Source: Pelagibacterales bacterium SAG-MED17
GTDB lineage: Bacteria; Pseudomonadota; Alphaproteobacteria; Pelagibacterales; Pelagibacteraceae
Assembly (NCBI GenBank): GCA_014654115.1
Contig: JACWDO010000002.1
Span: forward strand, 1 to 64,000
Reading direction: 5' to 3'
DNA: 64,000 nt
Positions 9,892 to 19,583 of this stretch are shown piece after piece; position 1 is the stretch's first letter, and each line of letters starts with the position of its first letter. The position numbers and the translations under genes are program-made. The notes beneath the pieces are model-generated. The model saw only the letters and a list, made by a program, of their open reading frames with translations. It was not told where the DNA came from and ran no database searches.

Positions 9892-10145
9892 TTTAATATC
9901 TTTTCTTTAGCTTTTTGAAATTCTTGATCAGAAATAATACCTTTATCATGTAGATTTTTTAGTTCTTTGATTTGAGTTACAATCTCCACATTTTGTTTCT
10001 CTGCTTCTTCTTTATCTAACTCCAAATTTTTTTCATCTTTTATTGTTTGCTTAGCCTCAACTCCTCTAGTTATAGCTTTTACAGCAATAGATAAGACAAA
10101 AACTAAAATTATAAATACTGCAAAATAAATAATATTTGTTAACAT
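9888..10145 (-). CDS. Small membrane protein with C-terminal SHOCT-like domain
   Basis: N-terminal TM then ELKNLHDKGIISDQEFQKAKEKIL. Confidence 0.7.
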   Translation of the reverse strand: MLTNIIYFAVFIILVFVLSIAVKAITRGVEAKQTIKDEKNLELDKEEAEKQNVEIVTQIKELKNLHDKGIISDQEFQKAKEKILN

Positions 10146-11110
10146 TAATTATCTTTGTTAATTATTTTTTTTGAGAATTGACCTCCACTAGTCCAATTAT
10201 AACTGTAACGATTTATCTCTTCTTCAAATTTTCTGTTGGCAAACATATTTAAATCAAAATTATTTTTATATTTATTTGAAACAATATTATCATATTTTAA
10301 CAATCTTAATTGATCAAGGGTTATAAGTGGTTTTGGCATTAATTGAAACAACTTGGCATTAATCTTTGCTAAAGGTAAAGGTAAGGAAAATAAAAATCTT
10401 TTTTTTTTTATTGATTTTAAAATTTTCAAAATTATTTCTTTAAATGTTAATACTTCAGGACCAACACATTCGATTGTTTGTCCAACAATTTTTTTATGTA
10501 CAATTTCAAAAATTATTTTTGAAAGATCAGAGACATGAATAGGAGTAAATTTAGTTTTTCCATTATAATATAATGGCATTACTGGAAGTATACTTAATAA
10601 ACTCATAAAGTTTGTAGTAAAATTATCATCTACAGAATACACAATCGATGGTTTTAAAACGATAGAGTCGGGAAAGTTTTGTCTAACATTTTTTTCACCA
10701 CTTAATTTACTTTTTGCATACTTGCTATCTATTGCAGTTTCTATTCCTAAAGCGGATAAATGGATAAACTGCCTAAGTGAATTTTTAAAAGCCAACTTAG
10801 AAAGTAGATTTGGTAAATCTGAGTGTATTAAATCAAATTGGTTTTCTTTTTTTTCATATAAGATTCCAATTAAATTTATACATATAGAGGACTTTTTCAT
10901 TAGTCTTGAAATATTCTCTTCACTGAATGAACTAACTTCCTCCAATTCTAAGTATCCATAATTTGATTGGGTTTTTATTTGGTAGCCTTTTCGATGAATG
11001 CTTCTAGTTACTGCAATTACTCTATAGTTGTTTTTAGTAAATATTCTTATTAATGATTTGCCGATTTGGCCAGATGAACCAAATATTAAAATTGAATCCT
11101 GATTTTTCAT
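10145..11110 (-). CDS. NAD(P)-binding SDR, NDUFA9-like NADH dehydrogenase-associated family
   Basis: ILIFGSSGQIGKSLIRIF Rossmann motif, atypical SDR with YAKSKLSGE; start set at MKNQDSIL rather than the upstream extension that overlaps the divergent gene. Confidence 0.78.
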   Translation of the reverse strand: MKNQDSILIFGSSGQIGKSLIRIFTKNNYRVIAVTRSIHRKGYQIKTQSNYGYLELEEVSSFSEENISRLMKKSSICINLIGILYEKKENQFDLIHSDLPNLLSKLAFKNSLRQFIHLSALGIETAIDSKYAKSKLSGEKNVRQNFPDSIVLKPSIVYSVDDNFTTNFMSLLSILPVMPLYYNGKTKFTPIHVSDLSKIIFEIVHKKIVGQTIECVGPEVLTFKEIILKILKSIKKKRFLFSLPLPLAKINAKLFQLMPKPLITLDQLRLLKYDNIVSNKYKNNFDLNMFANRKFEEEINRYSYNWTSGGQFSKKIINKDN

Positions 11111-11126
11111 ATATATATATCTAATA

Positions 11127-11738
11127 ATGAATTTAGATATTAAATTACATAAAAAAGATTTACCAGATGAAATAAAGTTCAGTGACAAGATTGCCATAGA
11201 TTGTGAGTTCACAGGATTAAATATAGTTAGAGACAGACTATGTTTGGTGCAAATATCATCGGGTAATAATGATGCTCATATTATTCAACTTGATAAAGAT
11301 AATTATAATGCTCCAAATTTAAAAAAAACCTTAAGTGATGGGAAAATAAATAAATTATTCCATTATGCTAGAGCAGACCTTTTATTTATTAAAAAATATT
11401 TAGAGATAGATGTGGAGAATGTTAATTGCACCAAGATAATGAGCAAAATAGCCAGAAGTTACTCTGACAAACACGGGTTAAAAGATTTAATAAAAGAATT
11501 CATAGGCATAGATATAAGTAAACAATTGCAGTCATCTTATTTTGGAGGGGATCTTTCAGATAAGCAATTGAAATATTGTGCCCAGGATGTTCTTTATCTG
11601 CATAAAATTTTTGATTGTTTAAAAAACATATTAGAAAGAGAAAAAAGATTAGATCTTTATCTGAAAACAATTAAGTTTATAAATACAAGAGTTGAATTAG
11701 ATTTTGCATCTTTTAAGGATGATATCTGGTCACACTAA
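11127..11738 (+). CDS. Ribonuclease D-like 3'-5' exonuclease (short form)
   Basis: DEDDy motifs: AIDCEFTGL, HYARADLLFI, YCAQDVLYL. Confidence 0.88.
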   Translation: MNLDIKLHKKDLPDEIKFSDKIAIDCEFTGLNIVRDRLCLVQISSGNNDAHIIQLDKDNYNAPNLKKTLSDGKINKLFHYARADLLFIKKYLEIDVENVNCTKIMSKIARSYSDKHGLKDLIKEFIGIDISKQLQSSYFGGDLSDKQLKYCAQDVLYLHKIFDCLKNILEREKRLDLYLKTIKFINTRVELDFASFKDDIWSH

Positions 11739-11739
11739 A

Positions 11740-12720
11740 ATGAGAGACAAAAAATTATTAACTATTGCAAAAGATGTAATTAAAGTTGAATTGAGGTCCC
11801 TCAAAAAACTTTATTCTAATATTGGAAATTCGTTTGAACAAATAATAAAGACAATTATTAGTTGTAAGAATGGCAAAGTGATAATATCAGGTGTTGGTAA
11901 AAGTGGAATAATAGGAAGAAAATGGTCGGCAACCTTATCATCAACAGGTACTCCTTCTTTTTTTCTTGATGCTGCAAACGCAAGTCATGGTGATCTGGGA
12001 CAAGTAACATCGAATGATATTATAATATTGATTAGCTTAAGTGGACAAAGTGAGGAGTTAAAAAATATAATTCAATATTCATCACGTAATAAAAATATAA
12101 AATTAATTGGTATTACTTCCAAAAAAGACTCACTTTTATATAAAAATTCGGATGTAGCATTTTTATTACCATCAGTTAAAGAAGCTGGTCCAGGCAGCTT
12201 TGTTCCAACTTCATCAACCACAGTTCAAATTGCGCTAGGCGACGCAATAGCAATAACTTGCATGCAATATAAAAAATTTGGTAAAATTGATTTTAAAAAA
12301 TTTCATCCAAGTGGCGCACTTTCAGTTAAACTTAAAACCGTTGAAGATCTTATGTTTTATGGAAAAAAAATACCATTCGTGAATGAAGAATTAAGCATGA
12401 AAGTTGCTTTGAGAACTATTACTAAAAAAGGTCTAGGTACATTGATTGTTAAAAATAAAAGTAAAAATACTACAGGAATAATTACAGATGGAGATGTAAA
12501 GAGAATATCAAATATGAATAAAGATTTTAAAAACATAAAAATCAGAAAAGTAATGAAAAAAAAACCAATAAGTGTTGATAAAAACATGCTTGCTGTTGAA
12601 GCTCTTTCAATTATGAATAATAGAAAAATTACAAGTCTATGTGTGCATCAGAATAAAAATAAAAACAAAACAATTGGTTTTATTCATATACACAGTATTT
12701 TAGATGCAAATATAACATAG
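11740..12720 (+). CDS. kdsD: Arabinose-5-phosphate isomerase, KpsF/GutQ family (SIS + CBS)
   Basis: SIS motif VGKSGIIGRKWSATLSSTGTPSFFLDAANASHGDLG; FHPSGALS; two CBS-like repeats; start moved to MRDKK. Confidence 0.9.
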   Translation: MRDKKLLTIAKDVIKVELRSLKKLYSNIGNSFEQIIKTIISCKNGKVIISGVGKSGIIGRKWSATLSSTGTPSFFLDAANASHGDLGQVTSNDIIILISLSGQSEELKNIIQYSSRNKNIKLIGITSKKDSLLYKNSDVAFLLPSVKEAGPGSFVPTSSTTVQIALGDAIAITCMQYKKFGKIDFKKFHPSGALSVKLKTVEDLMFYGKKIPFVNEELSMKVALRTITKKGLGTLIVKNKSKNTTGIITDGDVKRISNMNKDFKNIKIRKVMKKKPISVDKNMLAVEALSIMNNRKITSLCVHQNKNKNKTIGFIHIHSILDANIT

Positions 12721-13509
12721 ATGTCAGTAAAATCTTTTATACAAATTTTAATTCTTTTTTTAATAATGTTTATTGTAGGTGGTGTGTACTTTAAATATTT
12801 CGAAACAAAAAAAAACGTTGTGGAAGAGATTAATTTGGAAGAAAATAGTATAAATAATCAAATCTTAGATCTTGAGAAAAAAATATCACAATTAGAATTA
12901 AAAAATACTAATCTTAACAAGAAATTGGCAAGTAAGCTTGAAAAGAAGATTATTGTTGAAGATCTAAATATCTCAGATGGTGCAATAAAAAAGCAAAATG
13001 TAAAAGAAGAAGAAAAGAAAGATAAAAAAATTGAGAATAAAGAAAATAAAACAGACAATATTAAAAAGAGTGAAATAAAAAACTTTGTAAAAGACGTTGA
13101 ATATACGTCAGTGGATCAAAGAGGTAACAAATTCCATCTTCTTGCTAATTCAGGGAAAACCAATAACAAAAATAATGATATATTAGATCTTGAGAATGTA
13201 AGAGGTGAAATTAATTCAGACAAAAGAGACACAATTTTTATAACTTCTGATTATGCACAGTACAATACTACAAATTTAAATTCAAAATTTTACGAAAATG
13301 TAATAATAGATTATCAAGATAAGAAAATTTCTTGTATAAATTTTGATATCAATATGAAAACAAATAAGGCAATTGCTTATAATAATGTAACAATTACAGA
13401 TCCAAAGTCAAAAATGAAAGCTGGGATCGTAGAATTTGATTTAAAAACAAAAAATATAAATATAAATCCCAAAAATATAAACACTGAAATTGAAATTATT
13501 AGTAACTAA
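12721..13509 (+). CDS. lptC: LptC-like LPS export protein with a Lys/Glu-rich linker
   Basis: N-terminal TM, low-complexity charged linker, C-terminal OstA-like region (TSVDQRGNKFHLLANSG...TSDYAQYNT...FYENVIIDY); directly upstream of lptB. Confidence 0.7.
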   Translation: MSVKSFIQILILFLIMFIVGGVYFKYFETKKNVVEEINLEENSINNQILDLEKKISQLELKNTNLNKKLASKLEKKIIVEDLNISDGAIKKQNVKEEEKKDKKIENKENKTDNIKKSEIKNFVKDVEYTSVDQRGNKFHLLANSGKTNNKNNDILDLENVRGEINSDKRDTIFITSDYAQYNTTNLNSKFYENVIIDYQDKKISCINFDINMKTNKAIAYNNVTITDPKSKMKAGIVEFDLKTKNININPKNINTEIEIISN

Positions 13510-14285
13510 TGGCGTTAATTAAAAAATTTAGAATAAAAAAATTTAAGGAACAAAGAGCTATCTTAAAGCTTGAAAAAATATCGATGTTTTACAATAAAAG
13601 ACAAATTTTAAATAGTTTAGATTTAATTATAAATAAACAAGAAATTCTTGGGATGTTGGGGCCAAATGGGGTAGGCAAATCTACTATTTTCCATATTATA
13701 ACTGGCTTAAAAGATCCAAGCTATGGAAAAGTTTTAATTGATGGAAGAGATTGTACAAACATACCTATTTATGAAAGAGCAACAAAATTTAAATTAGGTT
13801 ATGTCCCTCAGTATGGAGGTTTCATCCAAGACTTAAGTTTATTAGAGAACTTAAATCTTGTAGCAGAAATTCATATTAAAGACAAAAATTTAAGAAAATC
13901 TAAAATCGAAAAAATTATTTCACAATTTGAATTCGATCCGTTATTAAAAATAAAAGCGAAGCACCTCTCAGGTGGTCAAAAGAAAAAATTAGTTATATCA
14001 ATGGCTTTAATCAATGATCCAAATATTTTACTTTTAGATGAACCATTTGCTGCCTTGGATATTCTTACGATAAAGATGCTTCAAGAAATAATCGTAAATT
14101 TACAATCTTTAGAAAAAATTACAGTTGTAGTTTGCGATCATCAAGCAAGAGATTTATTAAGTTGTGTTGATAGAGCAATTGTATTATCAAATGGCAAAAT
14201 CATTGCATCTGGGAGTCCAGATGAAATAGTAAATGATTCGAGTGCACGATCTGCTTATTTTGGTGATGAGTTTAAAATAAATTAG
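13509..14285 (+). CDS. lptB: LPS export ABC transporter ATP-binding protein
   Basis: Walker A GPNGVGKST, signature LSGGQKKK, Walker B LLLDEPFAALD, YVPQYGG. Confidence 0.9.
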   Translation: MALIKKFRIKKFKEQRAILKLEKISMFYNKRQILNSLDLIINKQEILGMLGPNGVGKSTIFHIITGLKDPSYGKVLIDGRDCTNIPIYERATKFKLGYVPQYGGFIQDLSLLENLNLVAEIHIKDKNLRKSKIEKIISQFEFDPLLKIKAKHLSGGQKKKLVISMALINDPNILLLDEPFAALDILTIKMLQEIIVNLQSLEKITVVVCDHQARDLLSCVDRAIVLSNGKIIASGSPDEIVNDSSARSAYFGDEFKIN

Positions 14286-14291
14286 TTTTTA

Positions 14292-15617
14292 GTGCCTAAT
14301 CATATTTTTATAAATAAAAGAATTAAAAGCTTTAATAAGAAAATAAAGGTTGGTTCAGACAAAAGTATTTCTATAAGATCTGTACTGCTAGCCTCCCAAG
14401 CCGTAGGTACATCTAAAATTTCAAATTTACTAGAGTCTGAAGATGTATTGAATGCACTTAAGATAATAAAAAAACTTGGGATAAATTATAAAAAAAAACG
14501 AAACTTCTACTATATAGAAGGTTTCGGATTAAATGGTTTCAATATTAAAAAAAAAACAACTATTAATGCTGGAAATTCAGGAACCTTGGCAAGATTAATC
14601 TTGGGTTTGCTCGTAAAGTCTAAATTTGTTGTAAAATTGACAGGTGATGAGAGCTTATCAAAAAGAGATTTTTCTAGAGTTATAAAGCCTTTGAAACTTT
14701 TTGGAGTAAATATCAAAAGTAAAAATAATTCTCTTCCAATCGAGATAACAGGAACAAAATTTTTAAGACCAATCACTTACGATGAAAATATTGGTAGTGC
14801 ACAAGTTAAATCTTGTATAATTTTAAGTGCTTTAAATACCCCCGGAACTACAATTATAAATTCTAAAATTTCAAGAAATCATACTGAATTAATGTTGAAA
14901 TCATTAAATTATCCAATCAAAGTAAAAAAAAAAGTAAAAGTTGATAAAATATTTATCAATGGATTAAAACAATTTAAATCTTTTGAATATAATATTCCAG
15001 GAGATATTAGCTCAGCATCATTTTTTATTGTTCTTACTCTTCTTTCGAAGAAATCTCAAATAATAATTGAAGGTGTAAACGTAAATAAAAGTAGAATCGG
15101 TATCATACAAATTCTTAACAAGATGGGAGCAAATATAAAACTTAAAAATAAAAAATTATATAAAGGTGAAGAAGTAGCCGATATACATGTTAAAAGTATC
15201 ACGAAATTAAATTCAATAAATTGTCCATCAAAATTGAATAGTTCTGCAATTGATGAATTTTTGATTATTTTCCTTGTTGCTGCCAAGGCTTATGGGATAT
15301 CTAAATTTAAAGATTTAGGTGAAATGAACAAAAAAGAATCAAAAAGATTAGACTTAGCCATAAAATTTTTAAGATTAATTGGTATCAAAGTTGAAAGATT
15401 TAATAATGATATAAACATTCATGGTAATCCAAAAATTATGTTATCTAAAAATTTTGAGATAATGAATTTTTTAAAAGATCATAGAATTTTTTTTCTATCA
15501 TGTATAGCCGCATTAACCCTAGGAGGAAAATGGAAAATTAATGATAAAAAAAGTGCCAACACTTCATTTCCTCAATTTCTTAAGATTTTAAAATTTCTAG
15601 GAGCAAATATAAATTGA
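14292..15617 (+). CDS. aroA: 3-phosphoshikimate 1-carboxyvinyltransferase (EPSP synthase)
   Basis: GSDKSISIRSVLLASQA, INAGNSGTLARLILGLL, GDESLSKRDFSRV; GTG start. Confidence 0.92.
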   Translation: MPNHIFINKRIKSFNKKIKVGSDKSISIRSVLLASQAVGTSKISNLLESEDVLNALKIIKKLGINYKKKRNFYYIEGFGLNGFNIKKKTTINAGNSGTLARLILGLLVKSKFVVKLTGDESLSKRDFSRVIKPLKLFGVNIKSKNNSLPIEITGTKFLRPITYDENIGSAQVKSCIILSALNTPGTTIINSKISRNHTELMLKSLNYPIKVKKKVKVDKIFINGLKQFKSFEYNIPGDISSASFFIVLTLLSKKSQIIIEGVNVNKSRIGIIQILNKMGANIKLKNKKLYKGEEVADIHVKSITKLNSINCPSKLNSSAIDEFLIIFLVAAKAYGISKFKDLGEMNKKESKRLDLAIKFLRLIGIKVERFNNDINIHGNPKIMLSKNFEIMNFLKDHRIFFLSCIAALTLGGKWKINDKKSANTSFPQFLKILKFLGANIN

Positions 15618-16270
15618 AAAAAAGAAAAAATATAATTACAGTTGCTATAGATTCTCCTGCAGCAGCCGGGGCAGGAACTCAAGCAAAATTAATTTCTGAG
15701 CGTTACAATCTATTTTATTTAGATACAGGAAAAATTTATAGATATATTGGAAATTTAAAGCTTAAATTCAACACAAAATTTTCACATAGTTTAGTCAAAC
15801 ATAAAGTCAATAACTTAAAATTTAGGCAATTAAAAAATAAATCTCTACTATCTAATGAAGTTGCATTATCAGCATCAAAGATAGCTAAGGATAAAAACAT
15901 AAGAAGTATAGTGCACAAATTCCAACAAAAGTGTGCATATAATCCACCAAAAAAATATAAAGGATCTGTGTTAGATGGCAGAGATATAATTACAGTACAA
16001 GTTAAAGATGCGATGTTTAAGTTTTATATTACTGCAAATGTAAAAATAAGAGCAAAAAGAAGATTCAAAGAATATAAAGAATTAAATAAAAAAATTACCT
16101 ATAAAGAAGTGCTAAAAAGCCTAAGAATAAGGGATAAATCAGATAAGGAGAGAAAATATGGTCCACTTAAAAAAACAAAAGATTCTATCTTGATTAATAC
16201 TACTAAATTAAGTAAGAAAGCGTGCTTTAAAAAGATAAAAAGGATTATAGATAAAAAACTAAATTATTAA
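15614..16270 (+). CDS. cmk: Cytidylate kinase
   Basis: VAIDSPAAAGAGTQAK, LYLDTGKIYR, LDGRDIITV; TTG start, between aroA and rpsA. Confidence 0.9.
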   Translation: MKKRKNIITVAIDSPAAAGAGTQAKLISERYNLFYLDTGKIYRYIGNLKLKFNTKFSHSLVKHKVNNLKFRQLKNKSLLSNEVALSASKIAKDKNIRSIVHKFQQKCAYNPPKKYKGSVLDGRDIITVQVKDAMFKFYITANVKIRAKRRFKEYKELNKKITYKEVLKSLRIRDKSDKERKYGPLKKTKDSILINTTKLSKKACFKKIKRIIDKKLNY

Positions 16271-18009
16271 TGGAAATTTATTCAGACTTATCATCACCAG
16301 CTAAACAACAGTTCGAAAAGTTATTAAGTAATCAATTATCAAAAAATAAGATTGAAGAAGGAAAGATTATTGAGGGTAAAGTTACAAAGATAACCAACAA
16401 GTATGTTTTTTTATTTATTCCAGGCTTGAAAAGTGAGCCCGTAATTGATGTGAATGAAATCAAGATGATTGGTATAGAAGAGGTTAAAGAAGGTTCAACT
16501 ATATCTGTTTTATTGGAAAAAATAGAAGATAAGAATGGTGATGTTATTGTATCAGCTCAAAAAGCTCAAAAAATTAAAGGATGGAATAAATTAGTTAAAT
16601 GCTATGAGAATAATGAACTAATTAATGGTAAAATTACTCAAAAAACTAAAGGGGGAGTAATTGTTGAACATATTGAAACTGGGTCACTTATGTTTTGTCC
16701 TGGATCTCAAATTTCAGACAAACCAACAAAAAATATTGACCATTTAATTGGTGTTGAGCAAAAATTTGCTCTTATAAAACTTGATATGGTAAGGGGAAAC
16801 AGTGTTGTATCCAGGAGACAAGTAGTTTCCTCAAGTAAAAAAGAAGATAAAGTTAAGATCATAGAAAAATTTACGGTTGGTGATATTATTAAAAATGCTG
16901 TTGTCAAAGGATATTCATCTTTTGGATGTTTCTTTGAAGTTACTACACCAGAAGGAACAATAGATACACTTTGTCATCTTCAAGAAATTAGCTACAGCAG
17001 AGTTAATCATCCAGATGAAGTTTTTAATATCGGAGAAAAACATGATTTAAAAATAATATCAATAGACATGGAGAAGTTACAGGTTGGATGTTCTCTTAAA
17101 CAACTCTCACCTGATCCTTTTGAACACATATCAAATTACCAAATTGGGAGTAAATATAAAGTAAAAGTTGTAAAAATTACTGACTATGGATGTTTTTGTG
17201 AATTAGAGCCTGGTTTAAGTACTTTGCTTCATAGTAGCGAGATTAGTTGGACGAAGAAAAATATATCACCTAAAAAAATTTTTTCTGTAGGGGACCAGAT
17301 AGATTGTATAATAAATGAGATTGATAAAGATAAAAGAAGAGTGGCAATTTCACATAGACTAACTCAGGAAAATCCTTATTCAAAACTTGAAAATAACTAT
17401 CCAGTCGGATCGGAAATAAATGGAATAGTAAATAGTTCTAATGAATATGCTATTTATCTTAAATTAGAGGATTTTGATATTGATGGATTTTTACATTCAA
17501 ATGACCTTTCATATACCGAAAAACCTGATGAAGAGTTAAAAAAATATAAAAAAGGTGACCAATTAAGAGTAAAGATTTTAGAAATAAAAAAAACTGACCA
17601 AAAAGTAAGAGTTGGTCTAAAACAATTGCAAACAGATCCATTTGATTGGTTTAAAGACAAAAAAATTAACGACGCAATAACAGTTAAGGTGATTTCATCA
17701 GATAATAAAGGCTTAATTGTAAAGCCAGAAGATTGTGATATTGAAATCCTGATTAAGAAATCACAAATTGCAATGAGTAGTTCAGACGCGAGACCCTCTC
17801 GATTTGTAGGAGGAGAAAGAATAGATGCGGCTATATCTGAAATAAACTTTGATAAAAGAAAAGTATCTTTAAGTATAAAACTGCTTGAAGAAATAATGAA
17901 TGCCAAGGCTATAAAAGAGCATTCAAGTCCACTAAGTGGAAAAAATCTTCCATTCTCCTCTCTTTCAGAGCAGTTAGATGATAAAAAAAAGAATAAGGAT
18001 ACTGAGTAA
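16270..18009 (+). CDS. rpsA: 30S ribosomal protein S1
   Basis: Tandem S1 repeats (GDIIKNAVVKGYSSFGCFFEV; GSKYKVKVVKITDYGCFCEL...). Confidence 0.93.
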   Translation: MEIYSDLSSPAKQQFEKLLSNQLSKNKIEEGKIIEGKVTKITNKYVFLFIPGLKSEPVIDVNEIKMIGIEEVKEGSTISVLLEKIEDKNGDVIVSAQKAQKIKGWNKLVKCYENNELINGKITQKTKGGVIVEHIETGSLMFCPGSQISDKPTKNIDHLIGVEQKFALIKLDMVRGNSVVSRRQVVSSSKKEDKVKIIEKFTVGDIIKNAVVKGYSSFGCFFEVTTPEGTIDTLCHLQEISYSRVNHPDEVFNIGEKHDLKIISIDMEKLQVGCSLKQLSPDPFEHISNYQIGSKYKVKVVKITDYGCFCELEPGLSTLLHSSEISWTKKNISPKKIFSVGDQIDCIINEIDKDKRRVAISHRLTQENPYSKLENNYPVGSEINGIVNSSNEYAIYLKLEDFDIDGFLHSNDLSYTEKPDEELKKYKKGDQLRVKILEIKKTDQKVRVGLKQLQTDPFDWFKDKKINDAITVKVISSDNKGLIVKPEDCDIEILIKKSQIAMSSSDARPSRFVGGERIDAAISEINFDKRKVSLSIKLLEEIMNAKAIKEHSSPLSGKNLPFSSLSEQLDDKKKNKDTE

Positions 18010-18011
18010 AA

Positions 18012-18302
18012 TTGGCAGCCGTTAAATCAGATTTAATAAAAGAGTTGGCAAATAATTACCCAAATTTTTTAAAAAAAGATTTAATAAAATTATTTGACAT
18101 AGTTGTATACGAAATTCAAGAGTCGTTAAAAAGAGGCGAGAGAGTTGAGCTAAGAGCTCTATTTTCTTTTGAACCTAGATTGCAAAAAGCAAGAATATCA
18201 AGAAATCCGAGAACCAATAATAAAGTAAATACTCCAGAAAAAAAATCAATACTATTTAAAATGTCTAAGGAATGGACAAAAAAAATTAATGAAAAAAAAT
18301 AA
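18012..18302 (+). CDS. ihfB: Integration host factor subunit beta
   Basis: HU/IHF fold: KSDLIKELANNYPNFLKKDLIKLFDIV...RGERVELRALFSFEPR..RNPRTN; directly after rpsA. Confidence 0.92.
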   Translation: MAAVKSDLIKELANNYPNFLKKDLIKLFDIVVYEIQESLKRGERVELRALFSFEPRLQKARISRNPRTNNKVNTPEKKSILFKMSKEWTKKINEKK

Positions 18303-18960
18303 AGTATTTGTTGCATGTGATAGTGTAGATATTAATAAAGTTAAAGAGATAATCAAAAAAACCCAAAATTCAAAAATAAAAATTGGTTATAAATTTGGGT
18401 TAGAGTTTCTTAACTCAAAAAAGGGAAGAAATTTTATATCAAAATTAAAAAATATTACTACTTTTGGTGATTATAAATTAGCAGATATTCCAAATACGTG
18501 TGCATCTTCAATAAAATCAGTAAGTGATTTAAAGTTTAATTATATAACAATTCACATAAGTTCTGGTCTCAATGCATTAAAAGCAGCTAAAAAAGTTTCA
18601 GGTAAAACTAAAATAATAGGCGTAACAATACTCACTTCACATGATAATCAGTCATTAAAAGAAATTGGGTATAACAAGAAAATTCAACAAATTGTTCTTC
18701 AGCAAGCTAAATTAGCAAATAAAGCAAAACTAGATGGAATAGTATGCAGCCCAAAAGAAGTAAAGATTGTAAGGAAAGTATTCAAAAAAGAAATTATAAC
18801 ACCTGGCATAAGATTTAACTCTGTGAAAAATGACCAAAAAAGAGTTTTAAACCCAAGGCAAGCTTATAAAAATGGAAGTGACTGGCTAGTGATTGGAAGA
18901 CCAATTACTAAGGGTGATATTAAAAATAATCTTAAAAATTTAATTAAACACTTAAAATAA
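18289..18960 (+). CDS. pyrF: Orotidine 5'-phosphate decarboxylase
   Basis: GDYKLADIPNT, ITPGIRF, NGSDWLVIGRPIT. Confidence 0.9.
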   Translation: MKKNKVFVACDSVDINKVKEIIKKTQNSKIKIGYKFGLEFLNSKKGRNFISKLKNITTFGDYKLADIPNTCASSIKSVSDLKFNYITIHISSGLNALKAAKKVSGKTKIIGVTILTSHDNQSLKEIGYNKKIQQIVLQQAKLANKAKLDGIVCSPKEVKIVRKVFKKEIITPGIRFNSVKNDQKRVLNPRQAYKNGSDWLVIGRPITKGDIKNNLKNLIKHLK

Positions 18961-19583
18961 TGATTAAAGGGATAAAAATTTGTGGGATCTCTGATCCTAA
19001 AACTTTAATCTATATTCTAAATCATCAATATCCCCCAAAGTTTATAGGCTTCATAACTAATTATAAAAAAAGTAAAAGATATATCGAATATGAGAAGCTA
19101 AAAAATCTGGTAAGTATAAAAAGAAATGGAATAGATTTTGTATCTGTTCTTGTCAATCCAGATGACAAAATATTAGAAAAAGTTAAAGAGTTAAAGTTTG
19201 ATTTTTATCAGCTATATGATGTAAGTCCTGAACGAACTAAAATAATAAAAGAAAAGTATAATGTTAAAATAATTACTGCTTTAACGATTAGTAAACAGCA
19301 GGATGTTGCTGCATATAAAAATTACGAAGAAATCTCAGATATAATTCTTTTTGATGGGAAAGGATATGAAAAATCAGTGAAATTTAATCATGAACTATTA
19401 AACTCTATACCTAATTCTTTAAATAAAATGATTGCTGGAGATATAAAAATAGAAGATATTCCTAATTTCAAGAATAAAGATTACTTTATTGATCTAAGTG
19501 GCTCTTTAGAAAATGAAGAAGGTAAAAAGGATTTGAATAAAATTAATAAATTATTAAATTTTGCAATAAATTATGAGGCTTAA
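18960..19583 (+). CDS. trpF: Phosphoribosylanthranilate isomerase (divergent)
   Basis: KICGISDPKT start, YFIDLSGSLENEEGKKD near the C-terminus; directly upstream of trpB-trpA. Confidence 0.82.
   Translation: MIKGIKICGISDPKTLIYILNHQYPPKFIGFITNYKKSKRYIEYEKLKNLVSIKRNGIDFVSVLVNPDDKILEKVKELKFDFYQLYDVSPERTKIIKEKYNVKIITALTISKQQDVAAYKNYEEISDIILFDGKGYEKSVKFNHELLNSIPNSLNKMIAGDIKIEDIPNFKNKDYFIDLSGSLENEEGKKDLNKINKLLNFAINYEA

Noticed and set aside
11113-11212. N-terminal extension of the SDR/NDUFA9-like ORF
   Set aside because: It overlaps the divergent RNase D gene; homology begins at MKNQDSILIFGSSGQIG.
12858-13100. Lys/Glu/Asn-rich stretch in lptC as a repeat array
   Set aside because: Low-complexity coding sequence from AT bias, with no regular repeat unit.
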